From positions 1 through 53,275 of the forward strand of contig CAKOOC010000004.1 in NCBI GenBank assembly GCA_934098375.1: DNA of 53,275 nucleotides, written 5' to 3'. This DNA is from an uncultured Bacilli bacterium. GTDB lineage: Bacteria; Bacillota_I; Bacilli_A; RF39; UBA660. The notes under the pieces were generated by a model. That model saw only the letters and a list, made by a program, of their open reading frames with translations, had not been told where the DNA came from and searched no databases. Made by a program: the position numbers and the translations under genes. Below are positions 33,303-42,505 of this stretch, one piece after another. Every line of letters starts with the position of its first letter. Position 1 is the first letter of the stretch.

Positions 33303-34267
33303 ATGTAACCGTGGTTGGCTCTGGTGTTTTTGGTTTTAGTATTGCTCTTAATACTTTAAAAAACGGATCCCCTACTACTCTACTTTGTAGTAATAAAGAA
33401 AAAGAAAATAAATTAAAAAATAACGAAATAGAAATTATTAAAGGTATAAAAATTCCTTCAAATATGATTATTACTTCTGATTATGAAAATGCCATAAAAA
33501 ATGCAGATGTAATATTTATAATGGCAAGTGCTAAATATCTTGATGAATGCTTAAAGAAAATCAAAAATTATTCTAACAATAAGCAAATCTTTTGTATTGG
33601 AAGTAAAGGAATTGATCAAAATACTCATAAATTTGTGCATGAAATTTTTAAAGAAAATTTAGAAAATAAACATTATAGTATATTATCTGGCCCTTCTTTT
33701 GCTATTGATCTAGCATCTTTCGAGCCTATCGGTTTTTCTCTTGCTAGCAGTGACAAAGAAACTGATAAAATCATTAAAAAAGTACTATCAAGTAAAACCA
33801 TCAAAATTAGAACTAGTAAAGATATGATTGGCTTAGAATTATGTGGATCTATTAAAAACGTTATTGCCATTGCTTCTGGCATAATTGCCGGATTAAACTA
33901 CCACGAATCAACAAGAAGTTTTCTTTTAGTTGAATCTATGCATGACATTAAAAATTTAATAAAATCTCTAAATGGCCGCAAAAAAACAATATTAAGTTAT
34001 GGTGGCATTGGTGATTTAATTCTTACCTGTACCAGCGAAAAATCTCGTAATTATACCTATGGCTACTTTATTGGTCAAAAAGATTATGTCAAAGCAAGTG
34101 ATTATTTAAAAAACACCACCGTAGAAGGTTATTACACTTTAAAAGCTATCTATGGTCTTATAAAAACTAAAAAAATAAAAATGCCTGTTATAGATTTAAT
34201 ATATAAAATTGTCGTTAATAATGAAAACCCTGATCTTTTAATTAATTTTCTTATTAATAAAGATTAA
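33299..34267 (+). CDS. gpsA: NAD(P)H-dependent glycerol-3-phosphate dehydrogenase
   Basis: It makes sn-glycerol 3-phosphate from dihydroxyacetone phosphate for phospholipid synthesis. The Rossmann motif VVGSGVFGFSIALNTL opens the protein; LSGPSFAIDLAS, ELCGSIKNVIAIASGI with the catalytic Lys, and YGGIGDLILTCTSEKSRNY are family signatures. Start is GTG, overlapping rarA. 322 residues. Confidence 0.92.
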   Translation: MNVTVVGSGVFGFSIALNTLKNGSPTTLLCSNKEKENKLKNNEIEIIKGIKIPSNMIITSDYENAIKNADVIFIMASAKYLDECLKKIKNYSNNKQIFCIGSKGIDQNTHKFVHEIFKENLENKHYSILSGPSFAIDLASFEPIGFSLASSDKETDKIIKKVLSSKTIKIRTSKDMIGLELCGSIKNVIAIASGIIAGLNYHESTRSFLLVESMHDIKNLIKSLNGRKKTILSYGGIGDLILTCTSEKSRNYTYGYFIGQKDYVKASDYLKNTTVEGYYTLKAIYGLIKTKKIKMPVIDLIYKIVVNNENPDLLINFLINKD

Positions 34268-34289
34268 TAAAAATATGCTTAAAATATTC

Positions 34290-34318
34290 AAAATAAACTT
34301 GTCATGAGTTTATTTTTT
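34290..34318 (+). terminator. Terminator of rarA-gpsA
   Basis: AAATAAACT and AGTTTATTT arms followed by T. The right half overlaps a promoter for the next gene. Confidence 0.65.
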
Positions 34319-34327
34319 CTTTATAAT
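34299..34327 (+). promoter_or_regulatory. Promoter embedded in the gpsA terminator
   Basis: TTGTCA (34299-34304), 17-nt spacer, TATAAT (34322-34327). The -35 lies in the loop of the upstream terminator hairpin. Confidence 0.6.
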
Positions 34328-34346
34328 AATTTATCAGGTGGTTTTT

Positions 34347-35021
34347 ATGATCGTAAATTTTGAAGCTTATAAAGCTCTATCATCATTAAGTGCAAAAGAG
34401 AACTATATTTTTACTAGTTGCTCACCATCTTTAATTAATGACATAAAAACAAAAAGTCAAAATAGTAAGCATTCAGTTTTTATTAACGTTTCCGTAACGG
34501 AAATAAATATAGAAGAAATTTTAAGCATAGATAATTATTCCCAAAGTCAGTGGTTACAGCGAAATTTACTAATAACCTATATGATCAAAAAACTATTAGA
34601 ATTATTTCCCGAACTAGAAACAAGTATAAAAGACATGTTAGGTTATATCTACACACCCGATTTAAATATTAATTCCATTATAGAAAATATTATTCACTAT
34701 TATGATCATCCCACTTATAACGGCTATAAATATTGGAAATTATCTTTTGATTTATTTACTAGTTTAATTTTAAAGCTTAAATACGTAAATAGTATAGATG
34801 TCTTTATCAACTTTTACATTACCGATGGTGCTAATACTGTAATGCAGCGTGCGGTTAATGATTACATTGATGAAAATTTACCATTTCCTGTAAGAATTTT
34901 TACTGTTTATTCCGATTTAACCACTTATCGTCAAAGTAATGGAAAAGTCATTAATAATTCTGAAAAATTAATTTATTCAGCAGAAAATATTACTTCTTTG
35001 CCTAAAACCAATAAAATTTAA
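34347..35021 (+). CDS. Conserved-looking protein of unknown function
   Basis: A soluble protein of 224 residues starting MIVNFEAYKALSSLSAKENY; AGGTGG before the ATG at 34347 rules out the GTG at 34338. Features are a helix-rich middle (NLLITYMIKKLLELFPELE), LNINSIIENIIHYYDHPTY and a late NFYITDGANTVMQRAVNDYI. I do not recognise a family. It has its own promoter and converges on tcdA with a shared terminator. Confidence 0.6.
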   Translation: MIVNFEAYKALSSLSAKENYIFTSCSPSLINDIKTKSQNSKHSVFINVSVTEINIEEILSIDNYSQSQWLQRNLLITYMIKKLLELFPELETSIKDMLGYIYTPDLNINSIIENIIHYYDHPTYNGYKYWKLSFDLFTSLILKLKYVNSIDVFINFYITDGANTVMQRAVNDYIDENLPFPVRIFTVYSDLTTYRQSNGKVINNSEKLIYSAENITSLPKTNKI

Positions 35022-35028
35022 TCAAACA

Positions 35029-35061
35029 AAAATAGCCTATATATAATTATAAGCTATTTTT
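35029..35061. terminator. Bidirectional terminator shared with tcdA
   Basis: AAATAGC and GCTATTT arms with an AT-rich loop; T runs on both strands. The right arm includes the last codons of tcdA. Confidence 0.7.
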
Positions 35062-35724
35062 TGTGATATCATTTATTACATAACTAGCACATAAAAGACC
35101 TGATATTCCGGGGATAAAACTATTAGTTCCTAGTACTTTTTGATTAGGTATTGGACTTTCTGTACTACTTACAACTTTAAACTTTCTATGTAATTTAGCA
35201 TCTTTCACTTTTCTTCTAAGTATTCTTGCAATGGGATCATTACTAGTTTTATCTAAAGTTGTTATAGAAAAAGAGCTAGGATCTATTTTATTAGCTGTTC
35301 CCATACTAGAAACTAGTTTATATTTATTTGCATTCTTTATAAGTAAAAACTTCAAATTTATATCATCACAAGCATCAATTACATAATCAAATTTTTTACT
35401 CATTATAAGTTCATCAAAATTACTTTCATCAATAAACTTATCAATCGTCGTAATATTTAAATTCGGATTAATTTCCAAAGCACGCGTTTTGGCAGCTGTA
35501 ACTTTTGCTTCACCTATTAACTTACTAGAAGTAATAATTTGCCTATTTAAATTAGATTCTTCAATTACATCTCCATCGACAATCGTAATATTAATAATTC
35601 CCGAGCGTACTAATGCTTCAAAAGCATAACCACCGACGCCACCTAAACCGACAACCAAAACATTTACCTTTTGCAATCTAGAAAATTTATCTTTACCTAT
35701 TAAGGAAATTAATCTTTCAAACAT
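35047..35724 (-). CDS. tcdA: tRNA threonylcarbamoyladenosine dehydratase
   Basis: An E1-like ATP-dependent enzyme that cyclises t6A37 to ct6A. VLVVGLGGVGGYAFEALVRSG is the nucleotide loop; DGDVIEESNLNRQI, the AKVTAAKTRALEINP helix and DYVIDACDDINLKFLL are family signatures; the C-terminal GTNSFIPGISGLLCASYV is present. 225 residues. It depends on the TsaC pathway whose first enzyme is at 8035. Immediately upstream on the same strand lies the 6S RNA candidate, as in Bacillus. Confidence 0.93.
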   Translation of the reverse strand: MFERLISLIGKDKFSRLQKVNVLVVGLGGVGGYAFEALVRSGIINITIVDGDVIEESNLNRQIITSSKLIGEAKVTAAKTRALEINPNLNITTIDKFIDESNFDELIMSKKFDYVIDACDDINLKFLLIKNANKYKLVSSMGTANKIDPSSFSITTLDKTSNDPIARILRRKVKDAKLHRKFKVVSSTESPIPNQKVLGTNSFIPGISGLLCASYVINDITKNSL

Positions 35725-35789
35725 TCTCCATCACCTATCAATCAAATTAATTATATAAAACATCTATAAAAATTGCAATTTTAGCGCAC

Positions 35790-35960
35790 AAAAAAACCTA
35801 AAAAGTGTTATAAAAGTGATAAAGCCCGCTCTCTCACAGGTGGGCATCACATGATAGATATTAGGATCCTAGGCGGCGGAGCTTAGTATTCAACACAATC
35901 TATCAATTAGATTCCCAATCATCACCATTGTCGGTTTTATGTAATAAACACCTTCTAGGT
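35790..35960 (-). ncRNA. ssrS: 6S RNA candidate
   Basis: Read on the - strand, ACCTAGAAGGTGTT at the 5' end pairs with AACACTTTTTAGGT at the 3' end over 14 bp, with a T run after it. Inside, further helices (GATAGAT/ATCTATC) and a hairpin GCCC...GGGC beside the central region give a rod with a bulged middle, as in 6S RNA. Length about 171 nt fits. A TATAAT lies at the right distance. Position next to tcdA, with aspS, hisS and rarA in the same region, repeats the Bacillus bsrA context. It would bind SigA-polymerase in stationary phase. Structure and context support it; no covariance search was run. Confidence 0.65.
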
Positions 35961-35966
35961 AATTTA

Positions 35967-35994
35967 ATTATACCATAAATTATCATAAAGGAAA
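35967..35994 (-). promoter_or_regulatory. Promoter of the 6S RNA candidate
   Basis: TATAAT on the - strand at 35972-35967, 7 nt before the proposed 5' end; the -35 (TTTCCT) is weak. Confidence 0.5.
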
Positions 35995-36040
35995 GAGCTA
36001 TTTGTTAAGTTTACACTTTTCATTATTTATTTTAATTTAT

Positions 36041-36454
36041 TTATTGCTTAATTATAGATTTCATCGTAAATTCAGCCATAATCCATTTGATAATATCATT
36101 TAAATTATTCCCTATATCACCGAAATGTTCATCTAAAAATGGTCTAACATTGGCATAAGGCCAGCAGCATACATAAGCCTTATCAGCATTAACTAAAATA
36201 TTATTAACTTCTTTTTTGAAACTATCTTCATCAGTAACATGATTATGAAAATAATAAACTATTCTATCAGCTGGAGTTAAAAATGCTCTTTTTGTTTGTA
36301 AATATCCCTCCAAATCATCACTATAAATCCCTAAATTAACTTTTAGGCCTTTACTCTTAAGCAAAATATCAAGCTGACTTATTATTATATCCATATCCTT
36401 TGCATCCACTTCGCTTCCTACATAAAAATATATATCCGGAACAAAATATTGCAT
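36041..36454 (-). CDS. Unknown soluble protein downstream of the TtcA-like gene
   Basis: A 137-residue protein with alternating strands and helices: FVPDIYFYVGSEVDAKDMDI, ADRIVYYFHNH, ADKAYVCCWPYANVRPFLDEHF. No family recognised. GTGAT before the ATG at 36454 is preferred to the in-frame start at 36463. It follows the HerA-like and TtcA-like genes on the same strand after 76 nt and may share their transcript. Confidence 0.55.
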   Translation of the reverse strand: MQYFVPDIYFYVGSEVDAKDMDIIISQLDILLKSKGLKVNLGIYSDDLEGYLQTKRAFLTPADRIVYYFHNHVTDEDSFKKEVNNILVNADKAYVCCWPYANVRPFLDEHFGDIGNNLNDIIKWIMAEFTMKSIIKQ

Positions 36455-36529
36455 AAAAATCACTCTCCAAAGTTCTTATATATTACCACAAAATCATTAA
36501 AATGAAAAGAAAAAGTAGTCATCTAATAA

Positions 36530-37330
36530 CTACTTATCATAATTATCTAAAAATGAATGCTTTTCACTGTCATAATATCCTAATAAAGTATTCAAATTTA
36601 CATTTAAAGAAGATTTAAAAATATTTTTATCAACATCTTTATAAACCTCTTTCAAATTCTTTATTAATTCTTTAACTTCAGCTCTTTTACCAAAACCATT
36701 TTTCTTTGTAACTTTACAAGCACAATTAATAAACTCTAAATTATTATGTCTAACCCAATTTTTTATATCTTTTTCATGAACCAAATATAAAGGTCTAATA
36801 AGTTCTAATCCCTCATAATGATCTGACTTTAATTTAGGAAGCATAGAACCAAATTGTCCTGCGTAAAGAATATTTAGCATAATTGTCTCAATAACATCAT
36901 CAAAATGATGACCAAGCGCAATTTTATTACAACCTAATTCTTTTGCTTTACTATATAGATGTCCCCTTCTTTTTCTTGCACATAAATAACACGGATTTTC
37001 TTCATCTTTTACATCATCAAAAATAGTGCTCTCAAACATTTGTAAATCAATATCTAGTCTTTCTGCATTACTTTTAATTTTATCAAGTACATCCTTGCTA
37101 TAACCAGGATTCATACAAATATATTTTAAATTAAATTTAACTTTATAATGTCTTTGAATCTCCTTTAAAACTGTCGCACATAAAAAGGAATCTTTACCTC
37201 CTGATATACATACTGCGATAGTATCATTTTCTTTAATAAGTTCATATTCATCTATGGCTTTAATAGTCTGTTTCCATATTGTTTTACGGTATGTTTTAAT
37301 AATTGATTTAACCTCTTCGTTAATTTTCAT
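36530..37330 (-). CDS. TtcA-like PP-loop tRNA-thiolation enzyme
   Basis: VCISGGKDSFLCATVLKEI is the ATP-binding PP-loop near residue 38; CYLCARKRRGHLYSKAKE carries the Cys-x-x-Cys of the TtcA iron-sulfur group, with a third Cys in FINCACKVTKK near residue 203; GHHFDDVIETIMLN and PLYLVHEKDI complete the TtcA pattern. The likely reaction is 2-thiolation of C32 in tRNA, but the position 32 specificity is only by homology. 266 residues. It overlaps the HerA-like gene by 11 nt. Confidence 0.8.
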   Translation of the reverse strand: MKINEEVKSIIKTYRKTIWKQTIKAIDEYELIKENDTIAVCISGGKDSFLCATVLKEIQRHYKVKFNLKYICMNPGYSKDVLDKIKSNAERLDIDLQMFESTIFDDVKDEENPCYLCARKRRGHLYSKAKELGCNKIALGHHFDDVIETIMLNILYAGQFGSMLPKLKSDHYEGLELIRPLYLVHEKDIKNWVRHNNLEFINCACKVTKKNGFGKRAEVKELIKNLKEVYKDVDKNIFKSSLNVNLNTLLGYYDSEKHSFLDNYDK

Positions 37331-39083
37331 TACCTTTCCATCTTTCTAATACATTACAGTTACTAGAATATGGTAAAGGATTAGGCATATCCATTTTAAT
37401 TAATAATGGAATTTTGAAGGCACTACCAAATGAAACCAAAGTTCCCGGCTGTAATGAATTTAATTTTTCAATAATATCAGTCGAAACATTCGGAAGCATT
37501 TTTTCAATATACTCTAAATCTTTTGGATGGGTCATCTTAAGTATTAAGAAATTACTCATCTGAGCAACAACCGTCTCAGAAATATCTACCGGTCTTTGAC
37601 TGATAAGATCTATTATAACACCATATTTACGTCCTTCCTTACTAATTCTTTCAAAAATGTTATAACCAAGCAAATATTTATCATTATCACTAGTTACATA
37701 TCTATGAGCTTCTTCAATAACTAGATGAAATGGAATTGACGCACGCATTTTTCTTGACTTAGCAAAATCAAAAACCATCCTTGAAATAACCTTAACAAAT
37801 ACTTTTGCTAAATTATCATCAATATCTTCTAAATTTATATTAATAATTTGGGATCTTTTATTTCCTTTTAATATTAAACTAGAAATAAATTGTTCTAAAT
37901 TCAGATTAACTTTAACATCAAAATATTCTTTATTTTTACTATTAATAATTGAATGCAAACGCACCTTTAATATAATAGCAGAATCTTGCATAATTTCATT
38001 ATCCAAAAATCCTTCGCCAATCAAAGTAAAATCTAATGCCTTAGCAACATCATCTAAAGTAAAATAAGTATTTTTAGGTATTTCTACGCTTGTTTCTAAA
38101 TTTTCGTTATAATACTTAGAAATAAACTCATTAATCATTACACTTTCCGAAAACTCCCCTTTAGAGTCTATTTTAAAACAATCTGTAAGCTTTCTCGTGT
38201 ACCCAATACCTTGAAGTGTTGTATTCATATTAACTTCATCAGTATAACAAGTTGTTAATATTTTAAATATATTATTCTTTTTAGCATTAGATGATTCATT
38301 ACTAAATAATACAGCTTGCATCGCTCTAACAATTAAATGATTTTTAAGTTTACTAGTTTCATCATTATTAATACTAAATATTTTTGTAAGTTTAAGCATT
38401 CTTTCTATAATTGTAAGTTGGCTATGATTTTCTGCATTTAAAAGAAGTGCAAAATCATCATTCGTAAGTAAATATGGTGGTATTTGTAATAACATGTCAT
38501 CACTTTCCGTTGGATGAGTTGTCATAAACTTATACTCATAATTAGGATTTATTTGATTTAAATTTCTAAAAGCATTTTTATATTCCCCATAAGCATCAAA
38601 AATAAGTAAATTTGCATTATAAGATATAAAATTAGGATTTAAAAATATATTTTGAATAATACGTGATACAGAACATGATTTACCACTACCAGAATTACCA
38701 AAAATTGCTAAATGATTCGAAAACAAATCATTAATTTTCGCATATATTTTTCTATTTTCATAAAGTGGACTATTACCAATATATAATGATTCCATATCAT
38801 TACGTCCCATTATTATATCTAATTCTTCATTATTTATTACTCTTAAATTACTATTTAAAGTTGGCTTTTTTATTGTTCCTACAATAAAGCGGTCGCCAAC
38901 AAATTCACCTAAAAGCTCGATATGCACAGATGTATCATCTACTGATTTTACTTCACCAAGTAATCTACTATTTTCTGATTCAAAAACAACATGTAAATTC
39001 ATTAAATTAGTAATTACATTTCCTTCTTTATTAAACTCAACAACAGCTGTATTATCACTAATATATTTAATTTTTCCAAACAT
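37320..39083 (-). CDS. HerA-like hexameric ATPase (DUF87)
   Basis: An N-terminal HAS-barrel-like beta domain (MFGKIKYISDNTAVVEFN) precedes a FtsK/HerA ATPase: Walker A AIFGNSGSGKSCSVSRII near residue 130, NLLIFDAYGEYKNAF, then FHLVIEEAHRYV as Walker B with the catalytic Glu, GRKYGVIIDLISQRP as sensor. HerA proteins translocate or unwind double-stranded DNA, usually with the nuclease NurA, which is absent here. 587 residues. The ATG at 39083 is preferred to the TTG at 39092. First gene of an operon with the TtcA-like enzyme. Confidence 0.85.
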   Translation of the reverse strand: MFGKIKYISDNTAVVEFNKEGNVITNLMNLHVVFESENSRLLGEVKSVDDTSVHIELLGEFVGDRFIVGTIKKPTLNSNLRVINNEELDIIMGRNDMESLYIGNSPLYENRKIYAKINDLFSNHLAIFGNSGSGKSCSVSRIIQNIFLNPNFISYNANLLIFDAYGEYKNAFRNLNQINPNYEYKFMTTHPTESDDMLLQIPPYLLTNDDFALLLNAENHSQLTIIERMLKLTKIFSINNDETSKLKNHLIVRAMQAVLFSNESSNAKKNNIFKILTTCYTDEVNMNTTLQGIGYTRKLTDCFKIDSKGEFSESVMINEFISKYYNENLETSVEIPKNTYFTLDDVAKALDFTLIGEGFLDNEIMQDSAIILKVRLHSIINSKNKEYFDVKVNLNLEQFISSLILKGNKRSQIININLEDIDDNLAKVFVKVISRMVFDFAKSRKMRASIPFHLVIEEAHRYVTSDNDKYLLGYNIFERISKEGRKYGVIIDLISQRPVDISETVVAQMSNFLILKMTHPKDLEYIEKMLPNVSTDIIEKLNSLQPGTLVSFGSAFKIPLLIKMDMPNPLPYSSNCNVLERWKGNEN

Positions 39084-39170
39084 ACTTATCAATCCCTTTA
39101 TTATATATTAAGTATACCATATCATAAAAAAAAGATAAATATAGATTATCTTAATTTTCTATAATAATAA

Positions 39171-39557
39171 ATGGATCTGACGATGTTAGAGGTAATTCCA
39201 AGTCTTATCATATTGCTTTTAAAACAAGTTCTCACAAAAAAAGAAGAATATAAGGCCTTTGAGACTATTTTGCATACTGGCCAAGGTTCCGTTTATTCTT
39301 CAAAGAAATTCAATGAATCTCTTCCTCTTTATAATATCATACATTCTATGTCCAAGCCAGGTTCTCCTACTGAAAATGGTGCTATGGAAGCTATTAATGG
39401 TTGGATTAAGTAAGAATTATTTTATGATTTTAAAATTAATTCTGTTTCCAATATTTACAATGAAATCGATAATTATATTTATTATTTCAATCATGAAAGA
39501 CCTCAATCTGTTTTATTATATCTTACCCCTATTCAATATAAAGAATTATATGCTTAA
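39171..39557 (+). pseudogene. IS3-family transposase relic (C-terminal part)
   Basis: An integrase-core fragment: ILHTGQGSVYSSKKFNE matches H-(S/T)-D-Q-G-S-x-Y but the catalytic Asp is Gly; SMSKPGSPTENGAMEAINGW keeps the final Glu. An in-frame TAA at 39411-39413 interrupts it, after which ELFYDFKINSV...NHERPQSVLLYLTPIQY completes the usual end at 39557. The N-terminal half and first ORF are gone. The only mobile-element trace in the window, inactive. Confidence 0.85.
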
Positions 39558-39596
39558 TTGTCTACTTTTACTTGACTAATGCAAAACATTAATTAA

Positions 39597-39637
39597 ATTT
39601 GCTATGCCTTTATAGCAAATAAAAAGCTTTGCTTTTC
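39597..39637 (-). terminator. Terminator(s) after gatB
   Basis: TTTGCTAT/ATAGCAAA and, nearer gatB, AAAAGC/GCTTTT form two adjacent hairpins with AT-rich flanks on the - strand. Confidence 0.6.
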
Positions 39638-39651
39638 ACAAAACTTCTTAA

Positions 39652-41076
39652 TTATAATCTTTCGTTTAATATTTCTTTTACTTTAACAGGATTAGCTTTA
39701 CCTCTAGTTTCTTTCATAACTTGTCCTACAAAATAATCAAATAAATTACTTCTTCCATTATGGAAAGCCTCTCTTTGTTCCGGATTGTTTTCGATAATTT
39801 TATCAATTATATCGCTTAACGCTCCATCATCACTCATCTGAGACATGTTATGAGTTTTTATTAATACACTAGGTTCTTGCTTTTCATCTAGACATAAATA
39901 AAATAATTCTTTACCTTGTTTAGAAGAAATAATCCCTTTATTTATTGCATCAATTATTTCCTTTAAAAGTCTAGGTGTCAAATAAAAATCTTTTATATTC
40001 ATATATTCCTTATTTAAATAACCTATAATTTGTGAAGAAATCCAGTTAAAAGCTGTTTTAGGAACTACACCTAAAGAAACTAACTCTTCAAAATAATTAC
40101 TTAAATCAATATCTCTTACGATTGTTTTTGCTTCTCCTTCAGTAAAACCATATTCTTTAATATATTTAATTAATCTTACATTAGGTAAAACTGGTATTTC
40201 TTTTTTTATTTCTTCTAAATAACTTGTTTCTATTTTTATGCGAGGAATATTTGGTTCTACAAAATACTTATAATCAACACTATCAACTTTCGTACGCATT
40301 CTTATCGTAGTATTTGTACTTTCATCATATCTTCTAGTTTCTTGAACTAATTCTTCAATTCCTAAATCAAGTGCTTCCGTTTGTCTTTTTACTTCATAAT
40401 TAATGGCTTCTACAACATGAGAAAATGAGTTAATATTCTTAATTTCTACTTTTGGTGTAACATACTTTCCTTCTTTATTTTTTAAATTAATATTAACATC
40501 ACATCGTATTTGGCCTTTTTTCGTATCAGCTTCAGAAATATCACAATATTTAAAACTATTCGCTAAATATTCTAAAAAGGCTACTGCCTCTTCCCCACTA
40601 TGTAAGCAAGGTGTTGTAACTATTTCAATTAAAGGAGCTCCGCACCTATTATAATTAATAAGTGAATATGTATCATAATGATCTAATGATGCTGTATCTT
40701 CTTCTAAATGAATATCATGAATATAAACCGTGAAATCCTTGCCATCGGCATATAAATCAATCTTTCCATTAATTCCCACTGGCTTAGTAACTTGTGTAAT
40801 TTGAAAACCTTTAGGTAAATCTGGATAATAATAATTCTTACGATCAAATAATAATTCATCAGGTTGTGTGCATCCTAACACCATACTCATTTTTAAAGCT
40901 TTTCTAACCGCTTCCTTATTTAAAGAAGGCATAATTCCCGGAAAAGATAAATCAATTTCATTGGCATAAATATTAGGCACTTCACTATAAGAATTCTTAC
41001 TAGGTGAAAATACTTTTGAATTAGTTTTAAGAGCGCAGTGAAGTTCTAATCCAATAACTGTTTCATATTTACTCAT
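39652..41076 (-). CDS. gatB: Asp/Glu-tRNA amidotransferase subunit B
   Basis: The tRNA-binding and kinase subunit of GatCAB, which amidates Glu-tRNA-Gln and Asp-tRNA-Asn. Signatures are VIGLELHCALKT, SFPGIMPSLNKEAV, FDRKNYYYPDLPKGFQITQ and EEDTASLDH; the C-terminal YqeY-like tail ends GKANPVKVKEILNERL. 474 residues. It overlaps gatA by 8 nt. Confidence 0.97.
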   Translation of the reverse strand: MSKYETVIGLELHCALKTNSKVFSPSKNSYSEVPNIYANEIDLSFPGIMPSLNKEAVRKALKMSMVLGCTQPDELLFDRKNYYYPDLPKGFQITQVTKPVGINGKIDLYADGKDFTVYIHDIHLEEDTASLDHYDTYSLINYNRCGAPLIEIVTTPCLHSGEEAVAFLEYLANSFKYCDISEADTKKGQIRCDVNINLKNKEGKYVTPKVEIKNINSFSHVVEAINYEVKRQTEALDLGIEELVQETRRYDESTNTTIRMRTKVDSVDYKYFVEPNIPRIKIETSYLEEIKKEIPVLPNVRLIKYIKEYGFTEGEAKTIVRDIDLSNYFEELVSLGVVPKTAFNWISSQIIGYLNKEYMNIKDFYLTPRLLKEIIDAINKGIISSKQGKELFYLCLDEKQEPSVLIKTHNMSQMSDDGALSDIIDKIIENNPEQREAFHNGRSNLFDYFVGQVMKETRGKANPVKVKEILNERL

Positions 41077-42505
41077 TTTGGCCTCCTAATTTAAAATCAA
41101 TCTTTTCTTCTAATGCAGCTGCAATGCTAAGAACATTCGCATCATCTAAAACTTTACCAGTTATATTAACTCCTATTGGCATATTATCTACGTATCCATT
41201 TGGAATAGTAATTGATGGATAACCTCCAAAATTAGCAATTGCCAAGTGATTTTCTAAAACAGCCCGATTCGTAAGCACTTCGGATGCTTCATCAATTAAA
41301 GGAGCACCCATTCCACTAGCCATCGTAATAAAACCATCATACTCTAAAAATAATTCGTTAAATTTATCAATAATTTTTCTTCTAACTTTACAAGCGTTAA
41401 GATAATATCTATCTTGATTTTCCTTTTGTAAAACATAACTACCAATTACTAATCTTCTTTTAATTAAAGGACTAAAAGAATTAGTGCGATAATCTTTAAC
41501 CATCTCATTAATATTCTTTCCATTTCCTCTAGGTCCATAAATTATCCCGGTATACATTGATAAATTACTAGTAGCTTCGGCGCAGCTTATTACAACATAA
41601 GTAGGATAAATAGCATTTAGTAATCTTTTATCAATAGATATTTCTGTAACGCTTGCACCCATTTCTTTTAAAATATCAAGAGTATCATGAAATTTATTAA
41701 TGCTAGCTATAAGGTTTTCACTAGGATTTTCATAACTATTTACATTACATAATTCTTTTATATAAAATAATTTTTTGCCGGTAATATTAGTATTTATTTT
41801 CTCTGTTAAATTTTGTAAATTTGGTAGTGCTGTCATATCTTTGCCATCAACACCTTTTATAGCATCTACGACAATAGCAGCATCTTTAACATATCTTGTT
41901 AAAACACCTACATGATCAAGAGAAGACGCAAATGGAAAAACTCCAAATCTAGAAATCATTCCATAAGTGGGTTTATATCCTACAATACCACAATAAGCCG
42001 CCGGTTTTCTAACTGAGTCCCCTGTATCAGTTCCAAGAGCAAAAGGTACTACTCCATCTGCCACCGCTGCAGCTGACCCCGAAGAAGATCCCCCGGCTTG
42101 ACATTTAAGATTTATTGGATTTAACGTTACACCTGTATGAGCAGTTGTACCAGTTCCTCCTAAACCAAATTCATCACAAGTTGTCTTACCAATTAAAACA
42201 GCACCTGCTTTTTTTAATCTTTCAATAACTGTTGCATCAAAATATGGAATATAATCCTTTAAAGCATTGCTTGAACCCGTCGTAAGAATATTTTTAGTGC
42301 TAAATAAATCTTTAGCAGCATAAGGTATTCCACTAAGTATGCTAAGATCATTTTCTTTCCATTCTGGTTTATCCAAAATAGTCACAAAATCATTACATTT
42401 TTTATTTGATAAATAAGCAGCATCTATTGCTTTTCGTATTAGTTCATCATTACTAAATCTTTTTTCATCTAGTTCTTTTCTTATATCTTCAATTAAACTT
42501 CTCAT
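41069..42505 (-). CDS. gatA: Asp/Glu-tRNA amidotransferase subunit A
   Basis: The amidase subunit releasing ammonia from Gln. The Ser-cisSer-Lys triad is seen as Lys in GIPYAAKDLFS (near residue 67), and Ser residues in QAGGSSSGSAAAVA and TDTGDSVRKPAAYCG. 478 residues, typical. It overlaps gatC by 4 nt and gatB by 8 nt; order hisS-gatC-gatA-gatB. Confidence 0.97.
   Translation of the reverse strand: MRSLIEDIRKELDEKRFSNDELIRKAIDAAYLSNKKCNDFVTILDKPEWKENDLSILSGIPYAAKDLFSTKNILTTGSSNALKDYIPYFDATVIERLKKAGAVLIGKTTCDEFGLGGTGTTAHTGVTLNPINLKCQAGGSSSGSAAAVADGVVPFALGTDTGDSVRKPAAYCGIVGYKPTYGMISRFGVFPFASSLDHVGVLTRYVKDAAIVVDAIKGVDGKDMTALPNLQNLTEKINTNITGKKLFYIKELCNVNSYENPSENLIASINKFHDTLDILKEMGASVTEISIDKRLLNAIYPTYVVISCAEATSNLSMYTGIIYGPRGNGKNINEMVKDYRTNSFSPLIKRRLVIGSYVLQKENQDRYYLNACKVRRKIIDKFNELFLEYDGFITMASGMGAPLIDEASEVLTNRAVLENHLAIANFGGYPSITIPNGYVDNMPIGVNITGKVLDDANVLSIAAALEEKIDFKLGGQNE

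Noticed and set aside
35790..35960. SRP RNA or tmRNA instead of 6S RNA
   Set aside because: The GGAA-tetraloop and AGCAG motifs of SRP RNA and the tRNA-like ends of tmRNA are absent on both strands.
37320..39083. HerA-NurA or HerA-SIR2 defence pair
   Set aside because: No NurA, SIR2 or other nuclease gene is adjacent; only a TtcA-like and an unknown gene follow.
39171..39557. Active insertion sequence
   Set aside because: The catalytic Asp is replaced by Gly, a stop interrupts the frame and the 5' half is missing.
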